Shown: positions 5,649-7,852 of the stretch, piece after piece
How positions within the stretch are numbered: the stretch's first letter is position 1
How the letters are laid out: every line of letters begins with the position of its first letter
Notes under the pieces: generated by a model
What the model was told of the DNA's origin: nothing
The model's database searches: none
The model's input: only the letters and a program-made list of their open reading frames with translations
Made by a program: the position numbers and the translations under genes
NCBI GenBank assembly: GCA_017557265.1
Contig: JAFZAM010000034.1
Span: forward strand, 1-7,852
Reading direction: 5' to 3'
DNA from: Oscillospiraceae bacterium
Lineage (GTDB): Bacteria > Bacillota > Clostridia > Oscillospirales > Oscillospiraceae
DNA length: 7,852 nt

Positions 5649-7003
5649 TATTTTCTCACCTCGATAAGAAGTCCTTTTTTATCCATGGCGGCGATAATGT
5701 CGTCGACGTGCTTTTCGCATATCTCGGGCGAGAGCGCCTCGACCATGACGCGAAGCACGGGCTCGGTCCCGCTCTTGCGGAGAAGTATCCTGCCTTCGTC
5801 GCCGAGCGCGGCGGTGACGGCGTTAGCGGCGGCCTGCACGTCCGGATCGTTCATGGTCTGATCCTTGTCGACTACCTTGACGTTTTTAAGGCACTGAGGA
5901 TAAAGATGAACGGGAGCGGCCAGCTCGGAGAGCTTCTTTTTCATATCGAGCATGACCTCCATGACCTTTAGCGCCGTTATGAGACCGTCTCCGGTCGTCG
6001 CGTACTTGGAGAATATGATGTGTCCCGACTGCTCGCCGCCGATGAGATGTCCGTTTTCGCGCATATTCTCATAGACGTACTTATCGCCGACGGCGGTCTT
6101 TTCATAGCCTATTCCGAGCTTGTCGAGAGCCTTGTAAAGCCCGAAGTTGGACATTATCGTCGTCACGACGGTGTTCGTCGTGAGCTCGCCGCGCTCTTTC
6201 ATATACGCGCCGCATATATACATTATCTCGTCGCCGTCGACGAGCTTGCCGTTTTCGTCCACGGCTAGGCAGCGGTCGGCGTCGCCGTCGAAGGCGAAGC
6301 CCGCGTCGAGCCCGTTTTCCTTGACGTACTTCTGCAAACCTTCGATATGCGTCGAGCCGCAGTGAAGGTTCACATTCGTGCCGTTGGGCGTATTGTTGAT
6401 AACGTAAGTGTCGGCGCCGATGGCGTCGAAGACGCTCTTGGCTATCATCCAGGTGCTGCCGTTGGCGCAGTCGAGGCCTATCTTAAAGCCGCGAAGGGAA
6501 TAGGTCGCTATGGTGATGAGATAGCCTATGTATCTGTTTCTTCCGGCGGAGTAGTCGACGACTCGGCCGATGTTGTCGCCGGTCGCGTAGGGTATCTCGG
6601 GCACGAGCCCGTCGAGATACTCCTCGACGGCGTCTATGACGGATTCCTCCATCTTCTCTCCGTTGGCGTTTATGAGCTTGATGCCGTTGTCCTGATAGGG
6701 ATTATGGCTTGCGGATATCATTATACCGCAGTCGAAATCCTCCGTGCGCGCGACGTATGATACGCTCGGGGTGGTCGTCACGTGCAGCAGATAGACGTCG
6801 GCGCCAGAGGACGTGAGCCCCGCGCAGAGCGCGTCCTCGAACATGTAGCTCGAAAGGCGCGTGTCCTTGCCGAGGACTATCCTTGCTTTTTTGCCTTTGC
6901 CGTAGTAATAGCCGATGAAGCGGCCGACCTTGAAGGCCTGCTCGACATTGAGGTCGACGTTTGACTCGCCTCTGAAACCGTCTGTACCGAAATATTTGGA
7001 CAT
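5648..7003 (-). CDS. glmM: Phosphoglucosamine mutase GlmM
   Basis: Converts glucosamine-6-phosphate to glucosamine-1-phosphate, the committed step toward UDP-GlcNAc for peptidoglycan, in the cytoplasm. From the chosen start it has 451 residues, the normal length. The N-terminus KYFGTDGFRG is typical. The phosphoserine loop is ISASHNP (S99), the Mg2+ loop DGDADR has D239, D241 and D243, the sugar-specificity motif GGEQSGH separates GlmM from phosphomannomutases, and the phosphate-binding loop RKSGTEP (R409) closes domain 4. GlmM must be phosphorylated on the serine to be active. The start at 7003 is preferred over an in-frame ATG at 7039 because AAGGAG at 7010-7015 lies 6 bases before it and because the family begins there. 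It lies 70 bases after nagB, with a hairpin in the gap, and overlaps the next gene by one base. Confidence 0.97.
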   Translation of the reverse strand: MSKYFGTDGFRGESNVDLNVEQAFKVGRFIGYYYGKGKKARIVLGKDTRLSSYMFEDALCAGLTSSGADVYLLHVTTTPSVSYVARTEDFDCGIMISASHNPYQDNGIKLINANGEKMEESVIDAVEEYLDGLVPEIPYATGDNIGRVVDYSAGRNRYIGYLITIATYSLRGFKIGLDCANGSTWMIAKSVFDAIGADTYVINNTPNGTNVNLHCGSTHIEGLQKYVKENGLDAGFAFDGDADRCLAVDENGKLVDGDEIMYICGAYMKERGELTTNTVVTTIMSNFGLYKALDKLGIGYEKTAVGDKYVYENMRENGHLIGGEQSGHIIFSKYATTGDGLITALKVMEVMLDMKKKLSELAAPVHLYPQCLKNVKVVDKDQTMNDPDVQAAANAVTAALGDEGRILLRKSGTEPVLRVMVEALSPEICEKHVDDIIAAMDKKGLLIEVRK

Positions 7004-7009
7004 GTTGAT

Positions 7010-7015
7010 CTCCTT
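7010..7015 (-). promoter_or_regulatory. Ribosome binding site deciding the glmM start
   Basis: AAGGAG on the - strand, 6 bases before the ATG at 7003. The alternative ATG at 7039 lies inside the intercistronic hairpin and has no such site, so the 12 extra residues it would add are unlikely to be translated. Confidence 0.8.
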
Positions 7016-7025
7016 TTCTTGATAT

Positions 7026-7065
7026 AAAAACGATTGCATGGCATCGAAGATAACGATGCCATGCA
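7026..7065 (-). terminator. Intercistronic perfect hairpin between nagB and glmM (attenuator or processing site)
   Basis: TGCATGGCATCG (7035-7046) and CGATGCCATGCA (7054-7065) form a perfect 12-bp stem with a 7-base loop. On the - strand it starts 8 bases after the nagB stop and is followed by ATCG and then five T (7026-7030). The T run being offset by four bases makes it a weaker terminator than the tRNA one, so partial termination or transcript processing and stabilisation are both possible. It would let nagB be expressed above glmM. Confidence 0.6.
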
Positions 7066-7073
7066 GTTAGTCG

Positions 7074-7793
7074 TCAGAGAAGGGAAGCGGCGTCGAAGTC
7101 GAGATAGACCTCGACGTCGGGATGGAGCTGGAGGACGGAGGCGGGGACTTCGGGGGTCACTTCGCCCTGAATGAATTTCTTGACGATGTCGGCCTTGCCT
7201 TTCCCGAGAGCCATGAGGATTATCCTTCTGGCGTTCATGACGGTCTTGATGCCCATCGTGACTGAATGCGTCGGGACCTCGTCTATGGAGTTGAAGAAGC
7301 GCTTGTTGGCCTGACGGGTCGAATCCGTGAGCTCGACTATATGAGTGACGGAGCCGAAGGGGGTGCCGGGTTCGTTGAAGCCTATATGTCCGTTGTTGCC
7401 GAGGCCGAGGAGCTGAAGGTCTATGCCGCCGGCGGCCTCGATGTCCTTATCGTACTGCGCAGCCTTCTCGGGGTCGGTATCAATCCCGGAGGGGACTCTG
7501 GTCCTGCTGATATCTATGTCGATCTTTTCAAAAAGATTCTTGTTCATGAAGTAGCGGTAGGACTGATCGTGCGTGCCGTCGAGCCCGAGATACTCGTCAA
7601 GATTAAAGGTCGAGACGTCCTTGAAGGATATCTTATTTTCCGCACAGAGCTTTGCGAGTTCGGCATAGAGCCCGAGGGGCGTGGACCCGGTCGCAAAGCC
7701 GAGAACGGCGTTCGGCTTTTCGGCGAGAAGCGCGACGTACTTTTTTGCGACGGCTTCCGCTGTTTTTTCGGGCGTATCAACGTATATTTTCAT
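7074..7793 (-). CDS. nagB: Glucosamine-6-phosphate deaminase NagB
   Basis: Isomerises and deaminates glucosamine-6-phosphate to fructose-6-phosphate and ammonia, feeding amino sugars from GlcNAc, chitin or recycled wall into glycolysis. It has 239 residues, the short Gram-positive form lacking the C-terminal allosteric extension of the E. coli enzyme. Visible motifs are the phosphate loop ATGSTP (34-39), NLDEY with the general base D66 and E67, and LGNNGHIGFNEPG with catalytic H136 and E141. N134 replaces the aspartate of the E. coli enzyme, but NGHIGFNEP is normal for Gram-positive members. A full AGGAGG site (7800-7805) lies 6 bases before the ATG, and a good promoter lies just upstream. 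It is the first gene of the nagB-glmM-beta-helix unit; no nagA is in the window. Confidence 0.97.
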   Translation of the reverse strand: MKIYVDTPEKTAEAVAKKYVALLAEKPNAVLGFATGSTPLGLYAELAKLCAENKISFKDVSTFNLDEYLGLDGTHDQSYRYFMNKNLFEKIDIDISRTRVPSGIDTDPEKAAQYDKDIEAAGGIDLQLLGLGNNGHIGFNEPGTPFGSVTHIVELTDSTRQANKRFFNSIDEVPTHSVTMGIKTVMNARRIILMALGKGKADIVKKFIQGEVTPEVPASVLQLHPDVEVYLDFDAASLL

Positions 7794-7821
7794 GCTTTGC
7801 CTCCTGAAAAATCATGAAAAG

Positions 7822-7850
7822 ATTTTAGCAAAAACTGACCGCAAAATCAA
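7822..7850 (-). promoter_or_regulatory. Probable sigma-70-type promoter of the nagB operon
   Basis: The - strand reads TTGATT (7845-7850), a 17-base spacer and TAAAAT (7822-7827), about 29 bases before the nagB ATG. Both boxes are near consensus. No clear operator such as a NagR-type palindrome is visible in the few bases that remain in the window. Confidence 0.7.
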
Positions 7851-7852
7851 GA

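Noticed and set aside
7004..7073. A glmS-type or other riboswitch between nagB and glmM
   Set aside because: The gap is only 70 bases and holds one simple hairpin; the ribozyme core needs far more sequence.
7340..7400. Asn in place of Asp in the NagB active-site loop (NNGHIGFNEPG)
   Set aside because: It differs from the E. coli enzyme but is the usual Gram-positive form of the motif, so it is not evidence of an inactive enzyme.

Overview
The window looks like a chromosomal segment from a low-profile Firmicute, most likely an anaerobic gut-type member of the Clostridia. The base composition is moderately GC-rich, yet ATA isoleucine codons sit beside many NNC codons. Ribosome binding sites are strong AGGAGG-like sequences. 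The MsrA, HAD-IIA, cupin and stand-alone left-handed beta-helix proteins resemble types I associate with Clostridia. This placement is from memory of families, not from a search. I see no mobile element, CRISPR array, integrase or phage gene.

Layout. Bases 1-3199 (+ strand) hold the last 17 codons of an upstream gene and then three closely spaced genes: a HAD-IIA phosphatase, a 12-helix MFS transporter of the GPH/SLC45 type, and a membrane-anchored glycerophosphodiester phosphodiesterase. They end at a clear hairpin terminator (about 3206-3239), which also lies between convergent transcription units.

All remaining genes are on the - strand. Read in their own direction from the right edge, the first is nagB (glucosamine-6-phosphate deaminase) behind a good sigma-70-type promoter. 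After an intergenic perfect 12-bp hairpin come glmM (phosphoglucosamine mutase) and a GlmU-C-like left-handed beta-helix protein whose ATG overlaps the glmM stop. These three form an amino-sugar operon around glucosamine-6-phosphate: NagB sends it to glycolysis, GlmM sends it toward UDP-GlcNAc and peptidoglycan, and the helix protein may acetylate or otherwise process a sugar phosphate.

Next is a tRNA-Gln(CUG) gene with consensus -35 and -10 boxes and its own strong terminator. It is followed closely by a small zincin-type metallopeptidase, msrA (methionine sulfoxide reductase A) and a cupin with a cysteine-rich tail. The cupin has its own likely promoter, overlapped by a short inverted repeat.

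Most of this is housekeeping or ordinary accessory metabolism. I do not see a convincing new defence, toxin or mobile system. The points most worth a second look are the stand-alone GlmU-like helix protein in the glmM operon, the possible glycerophosphodiester-to-glycerol route in the + strand operon, the nagB-glmM hairpin, the metallopeptidase placed just behind a tRNA terminator, and the cupin's cysteine tail and putative operator.
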